A stretch of 64,000 nucleotides of DNA from Streptomyces griseus subsp. griseus (GTDB lineage: Bacteria > Actinomycetota > Actinomycetes > Streptomycetales > Streptomycetaceae): positions 62,001-126,000 of the forward strand of contig NZ_JOJE01000048.1 of NCBI RefSeq assembly GCF_000720255.1, given 5' to 3'. The translations under genes and the position numbers were made by a program. Below are positions 1 through 8,459 of the stretch, one piece after another. How positions within the stretch are numbered: position 1 is the stretch's first letter; the number at the start of each line of letters is the position of its first letter. A model generated the notes under the pieces. That model did no database searches and was not told where the DNA came from. It saw only the letters and a program-made list of their open reading frames with translations.

Positions 1-378
1 GAAGGCCCGAACGTCTTCGAGCTCGGCGGCAGTTACTGGATGCTCGTCGACGAATGGCACGGCTTGCGGGTTCTGCGCTCGCGGGACCTGGAGACATGGG
101 AACCGCAGGGACTCATTCTCGACCGCCCGGGGCAGGGCACGGACGACGCGACGTATGGATTCCACGCCGATGTCGTCACCAGCGAACTCGGCGCCTTCTT
201 CTTCTACTTCACACACCCCGGACGAACCGACGAGGGCGCCGTACGGCACGGCGACCACAACGACCGCCGAAGCTCGATCCAGGTCGCCCGCCTGCGGGTG
301 AACGGAGACACCCTCGTGTGCGACCGCGACGAAGCCCTCGAGGCCCCCATCCTGCCTCTCGAAGGGCCGGTCCGATGA
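1..378 (+). CDS. GH43-like glycosidase, C-terminal part (cut by window edge)
   Basis: An open frame runs from base 1 to a TGA at 376-378, so only the last 125 residues are present and the start lies outside the window. The visible part reads like blades of a five-bladed beta-propeller glycosidase: GGSYWMLVDEWHGL, then SRDLETWEPQG, a pattern (display substrate, then compare with the dated or sourced reading) typical of GH43/GH32-clan sugar hydrolases. No signal peptide can be judged. The next gene is convergent to it, a GH3 glycosidase, which supports a role in plant polysaccharide use. The exact family and substrate cannot be fixed from this C-terminal piece. Confidence 0.6.
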   Translation, partial: EGPNVFELGGSYWMLVDEWHGLRVLRSRDLETWEPQGLILDRPGQGTDDATYGFHADVVTSELGAFFFYFTHPGRTDEGAVRHGDHNDRRSSIQVARLRVNGDTLVCDRDEALEAPILPLEGPVR

Positions 379-475
379 CACGAGTCCAGCGCCGTCGGTT
401 CCCGCGAGGCCGGCGCCCGCCCTTCCCCCTGTCCGCAGGAAGCGCAGGCGTCCGTCCTTGGGAAGGCGGGGCTGG

Positions 476-3397
476 TCATGCGGCTCCGCCCCGGGTTTCC
501 CCTCCGACTGCTTCCTCGTCGCGGGTGCCGTCCGCGGCCGAGTCGGAGCGGGCCGAGCCGAAGCGGAAGGAGGAGAGGCGGAAGTCACCGTGCAGCGTCA
601 GCCGCAGGTCGTGGACACCGTCGCCGGGCACGGTCGCGTCGGCGGTCACCGTCGCCCAGGTGTAGCGGCTGCCCGTCGCCGGTACGGCCGACTCGGCCAG
701 GAGCTGATCGCCGGCCCGGACCTCGATGCGTGCCTCACCGGACCCGTCGCCCTCGCGAGCGACCTCCGCCTCGAAACGGGCGGAGCCGGACAGGTCGACG
801 GAGTCGAACAGCAGGGTGGCGGGGCGCGCGGGATCGGTCGGGGTGACCGCGTCGCCGGCGACGCGGGTGGCGTCGACGAGCGTGACGTTCGCATGGTCGT
901 CGAAGTCGGCTGCCCGGCTGCGCCGGCCGACCACCACCCGGGGGGCCGGGGCCGCGCCGGTCACCGTCAACGATGCGGTCAGGACGACGTGTTCGGCGGA
1001 GCGGGCGATGAGGACCTCGTAGGCGCCGGGGTCCACGGTGAACGCGCCCGTGGCGACGTCCCAGTGCGCGAACCGCTCGATCGGCAGCCGGAAGGTCAGT
1101 TCCCGGCTCTCGCCGGGGGCGAGCCGTACCTTGCGGAAGTCGGCGAGCCGCAGCCGGGGCGCCTGGTAGCGCGCGTCCAGCGCCCGGACGTAGAGCTGGA
1201 CCACCTCGCTGCCGGGCCGGTCGCCGGTGTTGGTCAGCGTCACCGAGACGTCGAGTGCGCCGTCCCGCGCCGGCGTCGACGTGGACAGCCGCAGGTCGCT
1301 GTGGGCGAAGGCGGTGTAGGACAGGCCGTGGCCGAAGGCGTACCGGGGTGCGCCGCGGTGGTACTGGTAGGTCCAGCCCGCCTTGATGACGTCGTAGTCG
1401 AGGGGGTGCGGGAGTTCGTCGTCGCCCCGGTACCAGGTCTGGGGCAGTCGGCCGGTGGGATCGGCCTCCCCAAGCAGTACGGCGGCCAGCGCGCCGCCTG
1501 TTTCCTGCCCGCCGTGGGAGGTCCACACCACGGCGGGCAGGTACTCGTCGGCCCAGTCGAGGGCGTAGGGGTAACTGCTCATGACGATCAGGGCGGTCTC
1601 CGGGCGGACCTCGGCGACCGCGCGCAGCAGCGCCTCCTGGGTGCCGGGCAGCGCGATGCCCGTACGGTCCTCGGTCTCGCGGCCGTTGATGAGCGGGTGG
1701 TTGCCGAGGACGACGATCGCGATGTCGGCGGCCTCGGCGGCCGTGCGGGCTTCGGCAGTGCCGTCCCGCAGCAGCTCCCGCCGCCAGCGTTCGGCGGCCT
1801 GCGGGGTCTCGGCGGTGACGGATACCCGGCCGTCCGCGGGGTCGACGACCGCGTAGCGACCGGTGAGGACGTTGCGCAGCAGCACACTGTCGGCGTCGTC
1901 GGCCGGGTCGGGCTCCAGGACGAAAGTCTCGTTGATGAACCAGGTCTTGATGACCTCGCGGTCCGCGACGAGCGAGTCGTCGTCCTTGCGGCTGAGACAG
2001 CGGCCGGTCTCGGCGTCGCGCAGGGTCAGCACACCGTCGCCCCACTCCGCGACGTCGTAGGCGGTACCGCCGAGCCGTTCGCCCGAGGTGCGGGAGCGCA
2101 GCGCGATACGGTCGGCGCCCTCCACGGTGACGACGTCGCCGCCGTCTCCGAGCGCCGCGCGCAGCCCTGAGGCGATGCCCACCCGGTAGGGCAGGGTGCC
2201 GCTGTACCAGTCCTCGTGCAGGCTGTCGGCGAGCGGGCCGATGACGGCGACGCGGGGTGCCCGCTCCGCCTGGAGGGGCAGCAGGCCGTCGTTCTTGAGC
2301 AGCACCACGGACTCGGTCGCGGCGCGCAGGGCGAGGGCGCGGTGCTCGGGAGAGTCGATCGTCTCGGGGCCGATACCGGTGTACGGGTCGAGGTCAGGGT
2401 CGAACTCGCCGAGCCGGAAACGGAGTTGCAGCTGGCGCCGGGCCGCGCGGTCGATGTCGTCCTCGTCGATCAGGCCGCGTTCCAGGGCTTCGCGCAGTCG
2501 GCCGACCACGGTCGAGCTGTCCTCGTTCTGGTCGGTGAAGCTGTCGATGCCGGCTTTCAGTGCCGCGGCGTGGCCTGCGGGGTGGTCGTCGAAGTAGTGC
2601 TCCTGCTCGACCAGGTTGGAGGGTGCTTCGGCGTCGCTGACGACGAACAGCTCGTGTCCGGTCGGCGCGGCCCAGCTGCGCAGTTCCGTCTCCAAGAGCG
2701 GACTGACGTGGCAGGGGCGGCCGTTGACGAGGTTGTAGGCGGCCATCGCGCCGGTCGCCGCGCCGGAGGCGACGATGGGGCGGAAGGCGGCCAGGTCGTA
2801 CTCCTGCAGGACACGGGGGCGCAGGCCGGAGGAGGTGACGCAGCGGTCGTCCTCGTTGTTGTAGGCGAGGAAGTGCTTGAGCACCGGGGCCACGCGCAGG
2901 TAGGTCGGGTGGTCGCCGGACAGGCCGCGGCAGTAGGCGGTGCCGAGCCGGGCGGTGTGCACGGGGTCCTCGGAGTACCCCTCCTCGTTGCGGCCCCAGC
3001 GCGGGTCGCGCAGCAGGTTCACCACGGGTGCCCACGCCTGGAGACTGTGGGTGCCGACGCCGTTCGCGGTGGGGCGGTGGTGGTGGAAGGCGCGCAGTTC
3101 CACCGAGACGGCCTCGGCGACCTCGTGCACGAGGTCCTCGTCCCAGGTCGCGCCGAGCCCCACGGCCTGTGGGAAGACGGTCGCCTCGCCGAGCCAGGAC
3201 ACACCGTGCAGGGCCTCTGTGCCGGTGCGGAAGGCGGCGACGCCGAGGCGCTCCACGGCCGGAGCGTACTGGTGCAGCAGCGCGATCCGTTCGTCGAGCG
3301 TGAGCCGCGCGAGCAGGTCGTCGACGCGCTTGTTCATCGGCAGCGCCGGGTCACGGAACGGAAGCCGGCCGACGGCGGACGGGGACGGAGAACCCAC
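476..3397 (-). CDS. GH3 family beta-glycosidase (beta-xylosidase/beta-glucosidase type)
   Basis: Hydrolyses terminal beta-linked sugars from oligosaccharides by the retaining GH3 mechanism. The protein begins with the usual FRDPALP...RVDDLLARLTLDERI block. The nucleophile Asp is in FVVSDAEAPSN near residue 255. A GH3 C-terminal domain follows (VVLLKNDGLLPL), with an extra inserted stretch around 430-540, then a fibronectin III-like domain (VTLTNTGDRPGSEVVQLYV) and a further beta-rich C-terminal domain. There is no clear signal peptide, so it is probably intracellular. The open frame extends to 3511, but a GTG at 3397 preceded by AGGGG fits better and leaves the GAAGCGCTTC operator upstream rather than inside the gene. 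This start gives 973 aa. It is divergent from the GH43 gene. Substrate (xylosides or other) is inferred from neighbours. Confidence 0.85.
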   Translation of the reverse strand: MGSPSPSAVGRLPFRDPALPMNKRVDDLLARLTLDERIALLHQYAPAVERLGVAAFRTGTEALHGVSWLGEATVFPQAVGLGATWDEDLVHEVAEAVSVELRAFHHHRPTANGVGTHSLQAWAPVVNLLRDPRWGRNEEGYSEDPVHTARLGTAYCRGLSGDHPTYLRVAPVLKHFLAYNNEDDRCVTSSGLRPRVLQEYDLAAFRPIVASGAATGAMAAYNLVNGRPCHVSPLLETELRSWAAPTGHELFVVSDAEAPSNLVEQEHYFDDHPAGHAAALKAGIDSFTDQNEDSSTVVGRLREALERGLIDEDDIDRAARRQLQLRFRLGEFDPDLDPYTGIGPETIDSPEHRALALRAATESVVLLKNDGLLPLQAERAPRVAVIGPLADSLHEDWYSGTLPYRVGIASGLRAALGDGGDVVTVEGADRIALRSRTSGERLGGTAYDVAEWGDGVLTLRDAETGRCLSRKDDDSLVADREVIKTWFINETFVLEPDPADDADSVLLRNVLTGRYAVVDPADGRVSVTAETPQAAERWRRELLRDGTAEARTAAEAADIAIVVLGNHPLINGRETEDRTGIALPGTQEALLRAVAEVRPETALIVMSSYPYALDWADEYLPAVVWTSHGGQETGGALAAVLLGEADPTGRLPQTWYRGDDELPHPLDYDVIKAGWTYQYHRGAPRYAFGHGLSYTAFAHSDLRLSTSTPARDGALDVSVTLTNTGDRPGSEVVQLYVRALDARYQAPRLRLADFRKVRLAPGESRELTFRLPIERFAHWDVATGAFTVDPGAYEVLIARSAEHVVLTASLTVTGAAPAPRVVVGRRSRAADFDDHANVTLVDATRVAGDAVTPTDPARPATLLFDSVDLSGSARFEAEVAREGDGSGEARIEVRAGDQLLAESAVPATGSRYTWATVTADATVPGDGVHDLRLTLHGDFRLSSFRFGSARSDSAADGTRDEEAVGGETRGGAA

Positions 3398-3433
3398 GAG
3401 GCATACCCCTATGAGCAGGCTGGTTGCGAAGGA

Positions 3434-3451
3434 GTGAAGCGCTTCGACGCT
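3434..3451. promoter_or_regulatory. LacI-type operator, copy 1 (GH3 side)
   Basis: GTGAAGCGCTTCGACGCT, with the perfect 10-bp palindrome GAAGCGCTTC at 3436-3445. It lies about 40 bp upstream of the chosen GH3 start. An identical 18-bp copy is at 3553-3570. A CG-centred palindrome of this kind is the usual form of LacI-family operators. Confidence 0.7.
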
Positions 3452-3488
3452 GCCACCGGCGCCCTGGACTGTCAATGAGCGGGGAACA

Positions 3489-3530
3489 AGAAAGTTTCTC
3501 GGGGCTATCACCCTTGTTTCGCGAGAAACA
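3489..3530. promoter_or_regulatory. two inverted repeats between the divergent GH3 and GH43 genes
   Basis: AGAAA-G-TTTCT at 3489-3499 is an 11-bp palindrome of the same design as the CGAAACTTTCG box upstream of the GH30 xylanase. TGTTTC-GCGA-GAAACA at 3515-3530 is a second inverted repeat. Both lie between the two LacI-type operators, where the divergent promoters must be. Regulator unknown. Confidence 0.4.
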
Positions 3531-3552
3531 TGTCATTAACGTTCGCCGCCAG

Positions 3553-3570
3553 GTGAAGCGCTTCGACGCT
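3553..3570. promoter_or_regulatory. LacI-type operator, copy 2 (GH43 side)
   Basis: Exact 18-bp repeat of the site at 3434-3451, same orientation, 119 bp away, and about 80-95 bp upstream of the GH43 start. One operator next to each divergent promoter suggests joint repression and possibly DNA looping. The LacI gene at 7107-8162 is the nearest candidate regulator (inference). Confidence 0.7.
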
Positions 3571-3647
3571 CCGAAGGGGAAGGGCCATCGCAATGAACAC
3601 TCGACGCCGCACCCCAAGCCACCAACGCATCGAAAGGACTTGACTGC

Positions 3648-5159
3648 GTGTCAGGCAAGCAGCAGGCGGAAGCCACCGTCAGCAACCCCGTGATCCCCGG
3701 CTTCCACCCGGACCCCAGCGTCTGCCGCGTGGGCGACGACTACTACCTCGTCTGCTCCAGCTTCGAGTACTTCCCCGGCGTCCCCGTCTTCCACAGCCGC
3801 GACCTGGTGCACTGGACGCAGATCGGCAACGTCCTGGACCGGCCGAGCCAGCTCCACCTCACCGCCGACACCCCGTCGTCCGCCGGTATCTACGCCCCCA
3901 CACTGCGCCATCACGACGGCCGGTTCTGGCTGATCGTCACCAATGTGACCGAGGGCGGCGGCAACATCCTGGTCACCGCCACCGACGCCGCCGGACCGTG
4001 GTCGGACCCGATCCGCCTCCCCGGGGTGCCCGGCATCGACCCGGATCTCGCCTGGGACGAGGACGGCACCTGCTGGTGCACGGTCGCCGGGGTCGCGCAG
4101 GTCCGCATCGACCCGTACACCGGGGAGACCTTCGGCCCGCCGCACCGGATCTGGTCCGGCACCCCCGGCTCCAAGGCCCCTGAAGCGCCTCACCTGTACC
4201 GGATCGGCGACTACTGGTACCTGCTCATCGCCGAGGGCGGCACGGAGCGGTGCCACGGTGTCTCGATCGCCCGCGGCCGCACCCCCGACGGCCCGTTCGA
4301 GCCCTGCCCGGCCAACCCGGTCCTGACCCACCGCGGCACCGACCGTCCCGTCCAGAACACCGGCCACGCGGACCTGGTCCAGGGCCCCGACGGTTCGTGG
4401 TGGATGGTTCTGCTGGGCGTACGGCCGGGCGGTGGCACCCCGGGCTGGCACGTACTCGGCCGGGAGACGTTCCTGACACCGGTGACCTGGGTGGACGGCT
4501 GGCCCGTCGTCGGCGAGGCGTCGCCCGACCTGCCCGCGCCCGCCTGGCCGCTCGTCCCCGGCCCCGTCGAGCCCGGTCGGGACGACTTCGACCTCAGCGA
4601 ACTGCGGCCGCAGTGGATCTCCCTGCGCGATCGTCCGGCGGAGCGCTGCACCACCAAGGAGCGCGCCGGATGGCTGACGCTCCGCGCCCGCGGCGGCTCC
4701 CTGGACGACCCCGACGTCATGTTCGTCGGCCGCCGCCAGCAGCACCCGGCCTGCCGGGTACGCACCCTCGTCGACGCGACGGAAGGACGCGGCGGCCTGG
4801 CCGTCCGGCTGGACGAGGAGCACCACTACGAGATCGAGGCGTCCGGTACGGAGGTGCGAATGCTGAGCCGCGTCGGCCCACTGAGCACCGTCGTGGCGTC
4901 CCGGCCGGTGCCCGCCGGTCCCGTAGTCCTCGGCATCCGGATTTCCCCAACCCCGGTGCGGGGCCCCCGCAGCGGGCCCGACACCCTCGCCCTCGGCATC
5001 GAGGAGCCCGACGGCACGTTCGCCCCGCTCGGCACCCTCGACGGCCGCTACCTCTCGACCGAGGTGGCCGGCGGATTCACCGGCCGGGTCATCGGCCTGT
5101 ACGCCGCGAGCGGCACGGTCCACTTCGACTGGTACGACTACGAGCCGCTCGCCCCCTGA
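3648..5159 (+). CDS. GH43 beta-xylosidase / alpha-L-arabinofuranosidase
   Basis: Removes terminal xylose or arabinose from arabinoxylo-oligosaccharides (family knowledge). The 503-residue protein has the GH43 inverting triad in the expected order: general base Asp22 in PGFHPDPSVC, the pKa-modulating Asp in GIDPDLAWDEDG near 129, and the acid Glu in APEAPHLY near 179. The catalytic propeller is followed by a C-terminal beta-sandwich of the beta-xylosidase type (from about 310, including WISLRDRPAE). There is no signal peptide, so it acts in the cytoplasm. The GTG start is preceded by AAAGGA at good spacing. It is divergent from the GH3 gene with a shared operator pair, so the two probably finish the breakdown of imported xylan fragments. 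Confidence 0.88.
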   Translation: MSGKQQAEATVSNPVIPGFHPDPSVCRVGDDYYLVCSSFEYFPGVPVFHSRDLVHWTQIGNVLDRPSQLHLTADTPSSAGIYAPTLRHHDGRFWLIVTNVTEGGGNILVTATDAAGPWSDPIRLPGVPGIDPDLAWDEDGTCWCTVAGVAQVRIDPYTGETFGPPHRIWSGTPGSKAPEAPHLYRIGDYWYLLIAEGGTERCHGVSIARGRTPDGPFEPCPANPVLTHRGTDRPVQNTGHADLVQGPDGSWWMVLLGVRPGGGTPGWHVLGRETFLTPVTWVDGWPVVGEASPDLPAPAWPLVPGPVEPGRDDFDLSELRPQWISLRDRPAERCTTKERAGWLTLRARGGSLDDPDVMFVGRRQQHPACRVRTLVDATEGRGGLAVRLDEEHHYEIEASGTEVRMLSRVGPLSTVVASRPVPAGPVVLGIRISPTPVRGPRSGPDTLALGIEEPDGTFAPLGTLDGRYLSTEVAGGFTGRVIGLYAASGTVHFDWYDYEPLAP

Positions 5160-5296
5160 TCCGTACGACCACGGGCCGCTCGCCCTTCGAACCGGCGCCG
5201 TGCCGAGAGCAACGAGACGACCGGCCCCCCTCGGCCACCTGCCGCTCCCTCCCCCCACGAGCGGATCCCCGCTCGGCCAACCGAGAAAGGTCAGAG

Positions 5297-7054
5297 ATGA
5301 AGGGAACGCACCAACTCGCCGACGGCCGCCGTAGCCGCGGACCCGGCCGTGTGCTCGGCCTCCTGCTGGCACTGGTCGCCGCGATCGGGCTGACCAGCAC
5401 CACCGCCCTCGCCGTACCGGCGCACAACGACGCGTCCGTCGTACGGCTCCCCCGGCTCGCCGCGAGCCCGATGGACACGGTGGCGGCGATGCAGCCCAGC
5501 TGGAACCTGGGCAACACCCTGGACGCCATCCCCGACGAGACGTCCTGGGGCAACCCCCTGACCACCAAAGCCCTGTTCGACACCATCAAAGCCCAGGGCT
5601 TCCGCAGCGTCCGCATCCCCGTGACGTGGACCGACCACCAGTCCTCCACCGCCCCCTACACCATCGACGCGACGTGGCTGAACCGCGTGAAACAGGTCGT
5701 CGACTGGGCCCTGTCCGACGGTCTGTACGTCGTGATCAACGTCCACCACGACTCGTGGCAGTGGATCGCCACCATGCCCACCGACCACGACAACGTACTG
5801 GCCCGTTTCAAGGCCTCCTGGACCCAGATCGCCGCCAAGTTCAGGGATTCCCCGCAGTCGCTGCTCTTCGAGAGCGTCAACGAACCGCAGTTCAACAACA
5901 CCACGGACGCCCAGGGCAACCAGTACCTCAACGAACTGAACACCGCGTTCCACTCCATCGTGCGCCAGTCCGGCGGCAACAACGCGACCCGTCTGCTCGT
6001 GCTGCCCAGCCTTGGCTGCACGCCCTCCCAGGAGCGCATCGACCCCCTGGTCAACGAGATCAGGTCGCTGAACGACCCCAACCTCGTGGCCACCGTGCAC
6101 TACTACGGCTGGTACCCGTTCAGCGTGAACATCGCCGGCGGCACCCAGTTCGACGCCACCTCGCAGAAGGACATGACCGACACCTTCGCCCGGATAGGCA
6201 ACTCCCTCGTCTCCAAGGGGATCCCCGTCTACCTGGGCGAGTACGGCCTGCTCAACTACCCCGACTACAACCACCCCCCGCGTGTCGAACAGGGCGAGGC
6301 ACTGAAGTACTTCGAGATGCTGGGCTACCAGGCCCGCACCACCGGGGTGACCACGGCCCTGTGGGACGCCTTCAACTTCCTGAACCGCTCCACACTGCAG
6401 TGGCGTGAGCCCGAGCTGATCAACCAGATCAAGTCGAGCTGGACGACCCGCTCGGGGAGCGCCTCCTCGGACCGTGTCTTCCTGGCGAAGTCGAGTGCGA
6501 TCACCTCGAGGACACTCACACTGAACCCGAACGGCACCGCCTTCCAGGGCATGTGGCAGGGCAGAACCAAGCTCGTCCAGGGCCGGGACTACACCGTCTC
6601 CGGCAATCAGCTCACCCTCACGGCCACCGCGCTGACCCGGCTCGCCGGTAACCGCGCCTATGGGATCAACGCGACGATCGAGGCCCGCTTCTCCCGTGGC
6701 CTGCCCTGGAAGATCTACGTGACCACGTACGACAGGCCCGTACTCTCCAACGCGACCGGCACCACCGGCGGTCTCACCATCCCCACCCAGTACCGCGGTG
6801 ACCAGCTGGCCACCATGGAGGCCAAGTACGCCGACGGCAGCAACGCCGGCCCGACGGACTGGACTCCCTACCAGGAGTTCAACGAGGCATTCTCCCCCGA
6901 CTACCCGGGCAACGGCCTCATCCTGACCTCCAAGTTCGTCAACTCACTGCGTGACAGCACGCAGGCGACGCTCACCTTCCATTTCTGGAGCGGAGCCACC
7001 GTGACGTACCGCGTGACGAAGTCCGGAGGCTCGGTGACGGGAACCGTCGCCTGA
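5297..7054 (+). CDS. secreted GH5 endo-beta-1,4-glucanase with CBM_X2- and CBM46-like domains
   Basis: Cleaves beta-1,4-glucan backbones outside the cell. The 585-residue protein begins with a Sec-type signal (basic start, LGLLLALVAAIGL, ALA-VPA cleavage region). The GH5 catalytic domain starts at SWNLGNTLDAIPDETSWGNP; the acid/base Glu is in ESVNEPQF and the nucleophile Glu in YLGEYGL. From about 360 an Ig-like module (FLAKSSAITSRTLTLNPNG) and then a CBM46-like module (LTIPTQYRGDQLATMEAKYADG) follow. This GH5 plus CBM_X2 plus CBM46 order is known from GH5_4 enzymes, several of which also cut xyloglucan, so beta-glucan or xyloglucan is the likely substrate. The ATG start follows GAAAGG. It lies 137 bp after the GH43 gene. 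Confidence 0.85.
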   Translation: MKGTHQLADGRRSRGPGRVLGLLLALVAAIGLTSTTALAVPAHNDASVVRLPRLAASPMDTVAAMQPSWNLGNTLDAIPDETSWGNPLTTKALFDTIKAQGFRSVRIPVTWTDHQSSTAPYTIDATWLNRVKQVVDWALSDGLYVVINVHHDSWQWIATMPTDHDNVLARFKASWTQIAAKFRDSPQSLLFESVNEPQFNNTTDAQGNQYLNELNTAFHSIVRQSGGNNATRLLVLPSLGCTPSQERIDPLVNEIRSLNDPNLVATVHYYGWYPFSVNIAGGTQFDATSQKDMTDTFARIGNSLVSKGIPVYLGEYGLLNYPDYNHPPRVEQGEALKYFEMLGYQARTTGVTTALWDAFNFLNRSTLQWREPELINQIKSSWTTRSGSASSDRVFLAKSSAITSRTLTLNPNGTAFQGMWQGRTKLVQGRDYTVSGNQLTLTATALTRLAGNRAYGINATIEARFSRGLPWKIYVTTYDRPVLSNATGTTGGLTIPTQYRGDQLATMEAKYADGSNAGPTDWTPYQEFNEAFSPDYPGNGLILTSKFVNSLRDSTQATLTFHFWSGATVTYRVTKSGGSVTGTVA

Positions 7055-7065
7055 TCGTGCCTCGC

Positions 7066-7090
7066 CCCGGGTGCCTCCCCGGCACCCGGG
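7066..7090. terminator. bidirectional hairpin terminator between GH5 and LacI genes
   Basis: A perfect 10-bp stem, CCCGGGTGCC at 7066-7075 and GGCACCCGGG at 7081-7090, with a 5-nt loop, sits in the 52-bp gap between two convergent genes. No U-run, as is common in Streptomyces. Confidence 0.75.
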
Positions 7091-7106
7091 CTCTCCCCCG
7101 GTCCGC

Positions 7107-8162
7107 TCAACTCTTCGGCGGAGCCGTGCTCTCGCGGACGGTGAGGGTGGTGGCGATCTCCACTCCGACCTGGGGCACGTCCTCGCCCCGGCCCAGTGCC
7201 AGCGCCAGTTCGGTGGCGGCCACCGCCATGTCGGCGAGGGGCTGGTGCACCGTGGTCAGCGGCGGATCCACCCAGGCCACGGCCGGTACGTCGTCGAAGC
7301 CCACCACGCTCAGGTCGTCCGGGATGCGCAGACCGAGTTCACGGGCGGCCTGGTAGACGCCGAGGGCCTGCATGTCGTTGGAGGTGAAGACGGCGGTGGG
7401 GCGATCGGACCGGGACAGCAGGTCACGGGCCGCGGTGCAGCCGTCCTCGCGGGTGAGGAGGGTCTTGACCATCAGGTTCGGGTCCACCGGCAGACCGGCT
7501 TCGGTGAGCGCCGAGACATAGCCGGCGGTCCGCGCGAGACAGAAAGGATGATCAGGTCCGGTGATCATGGCGATGCTCCGGTGCCCCAGTTCGATCAGGT
7601 GCCGGGTCGCGGCCTGGCCGCCCCTCCAGTTGGTGGCACCGACGAACGGCACGTCGTCGGGGAGTTCCCGGCTCGGGTCGAAGACGACGAACGGGATGCC
7701 CTTCGCCTTCAGCTGGTCCCTCTCTCCCTCCGACAGCCACGCCACCGACAGGACGCACTGTGGGCGCCGCCCCACGGTCTCGTCGATGGTCCTGACCGGT
7801 GTGTCGTGAAGACCGAACTCCGACACCAGGACACCGACCTTGTTCCTGCGGGCCGCCCGTTCGACGCCGCGGATGATCTCCACGGCCCACATGCTCTCCA
7901 GCTCGCGGAACACGAGCTCCACGAGGTTGCTGCGGTTCTTCGGCGGCTTGCGGTAGCCGTACCGCTGGATCAGTTCCTCGATGCGGGCCCGGGTCTCGTC
8001 CGACACGCCCGACCGGCCGTTGAGCACCTTCGACACGGTGGGGACCGAGACGCCTGCGGACTCGGCGATGTACGCGATGGTGACCGCTGCCGGCCCCTCA
8101 CCGCCGGTGCTCTGTTCGTCCGGCTCTTCCGTGGAAGGTGCTTCTGATCGGTTGTCCGGCAC
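7107..8162 (-). CDS. LacI-family transcriptional repressor
   Basis: A 351-residue sugar-responsive repressor. After a 25-residue acidic leader, the N-terminal helix-turn-helix reads VTIAYIAESAGVSVPTVSKVLNGRSGVS. The hinge and periplasmic-binding-protein-like ligand domain follow, ending with VGFDDVPAVAWVDPPLTTVHQP, a typical LacI signature. It lies among GH5, GH43 and GH29 genes, so it probably senses a sugar released from hemicellulose. The paired GAAGCGCTTC sites and the CGAAA/TTTCG boxes in the window are possible targets, but which it binds is not shown by the sequence. Transcription runs toward the GH5 gene and stops at a shared hairpin. Confidence 0.85.
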   Translation of the reverse strand: MPDNRSEAPSTEEPDEQSTGGEGPAAVTIAYIAESAGVSVPTVSKVLNGRSGVSDETRARIEELIQRYGYRKPPKNRSNLVELVFRELESMWAVEIIRGVERAARRNKVGVLVSEFGLHDTPVRTIDETVGRRPQCVLSVAWLSEGERDQLKAKGIPFVVFDPSRELPDDVPFVGATNWRGGQAATRHLIELGHRSIAMITGPDHPFCLARTAGYVSALTEAGLPVDPNLMVKTLLTREDGCTAARDLLSRSDRPTAVFTSNDMQALGVYQAARELGLRIPDDLSVVGFDDVPAVAWVDPPLTTVHQPLADMAVAATELALALGRGEDVPQVGVEIATTLTVRESTAPPKS

Positions 8163-8230
8163 GCGCCTTTCCCCATCCCCTCGCCCGGTGAAGCCGTCAT
8201 TGTGGCACCCCTCACGCTACCCAGGGGTAG

Positions 8231-8252
8231 CGAAAGCATACCTGGACTTTCG
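8231..8252. promoter_or_regulatory. inverted repeat CGAAAG-N10-CTTTCG upstream of the LacI gene
   Basis: CGAAAG at 8231-8236 and CTTTCG at 8247-8252 form an inverted repeat with a 10-bp spacer, about 70-90 bp upstream of the LacI start. The half-site resembles the CGAAA/TTTCG box before the GH30 gene. The rest of 8163-8413 shows a short direct repeat GCGTCGCG (8351, 8367) and no gene. Confidence 0.35.
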
Positions 8253-8413
8253 TGGCTTCACAGAGGCCGCGAGAGGCGCCGCTACATGCCTGCTGACCAG
8301 TGCAGAAGGTGGACCACAACACCTCCCGCAAGACATGATCACCACGAGGAGCGTCGCGATACTTTCGCGTCGCGCAGAGGAGTGTCAGGCAGTCGAAGGA
8401 CCTTCCCCAAGGG

Positions 8414-8452
8414 CCGGGAGGGCCGTGCCGTCTGGCGGCACGGCCCTCCCGG
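8414..8452 (-). terminator. strong hairpin terminator after the GH29 gene
   Basis: A perfect 17-bp stem (8414-8430 with 8436-8452) and a 5-nt loop start 8 bp beyond the stop codon of the fucosidase gene. Confidence 0.85.
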
Positions 8453-8459
8453 ACACCGG

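Noticed and set aside
458-2170. Long plus-strand open frame of 570 codons
   Set aside because: It lies antisense over the GH3 gene, has the Gly/Val/Arg-rich make-up of a shadow frame in high-GC DNA, and shows no family motif.
3651-5372. Long minus-strand open frame of 573 codons
   Set aside because: Antisense to the GH43 gene, which has clear catalytic motifs; the minus frame is only the GC-rich shadow.
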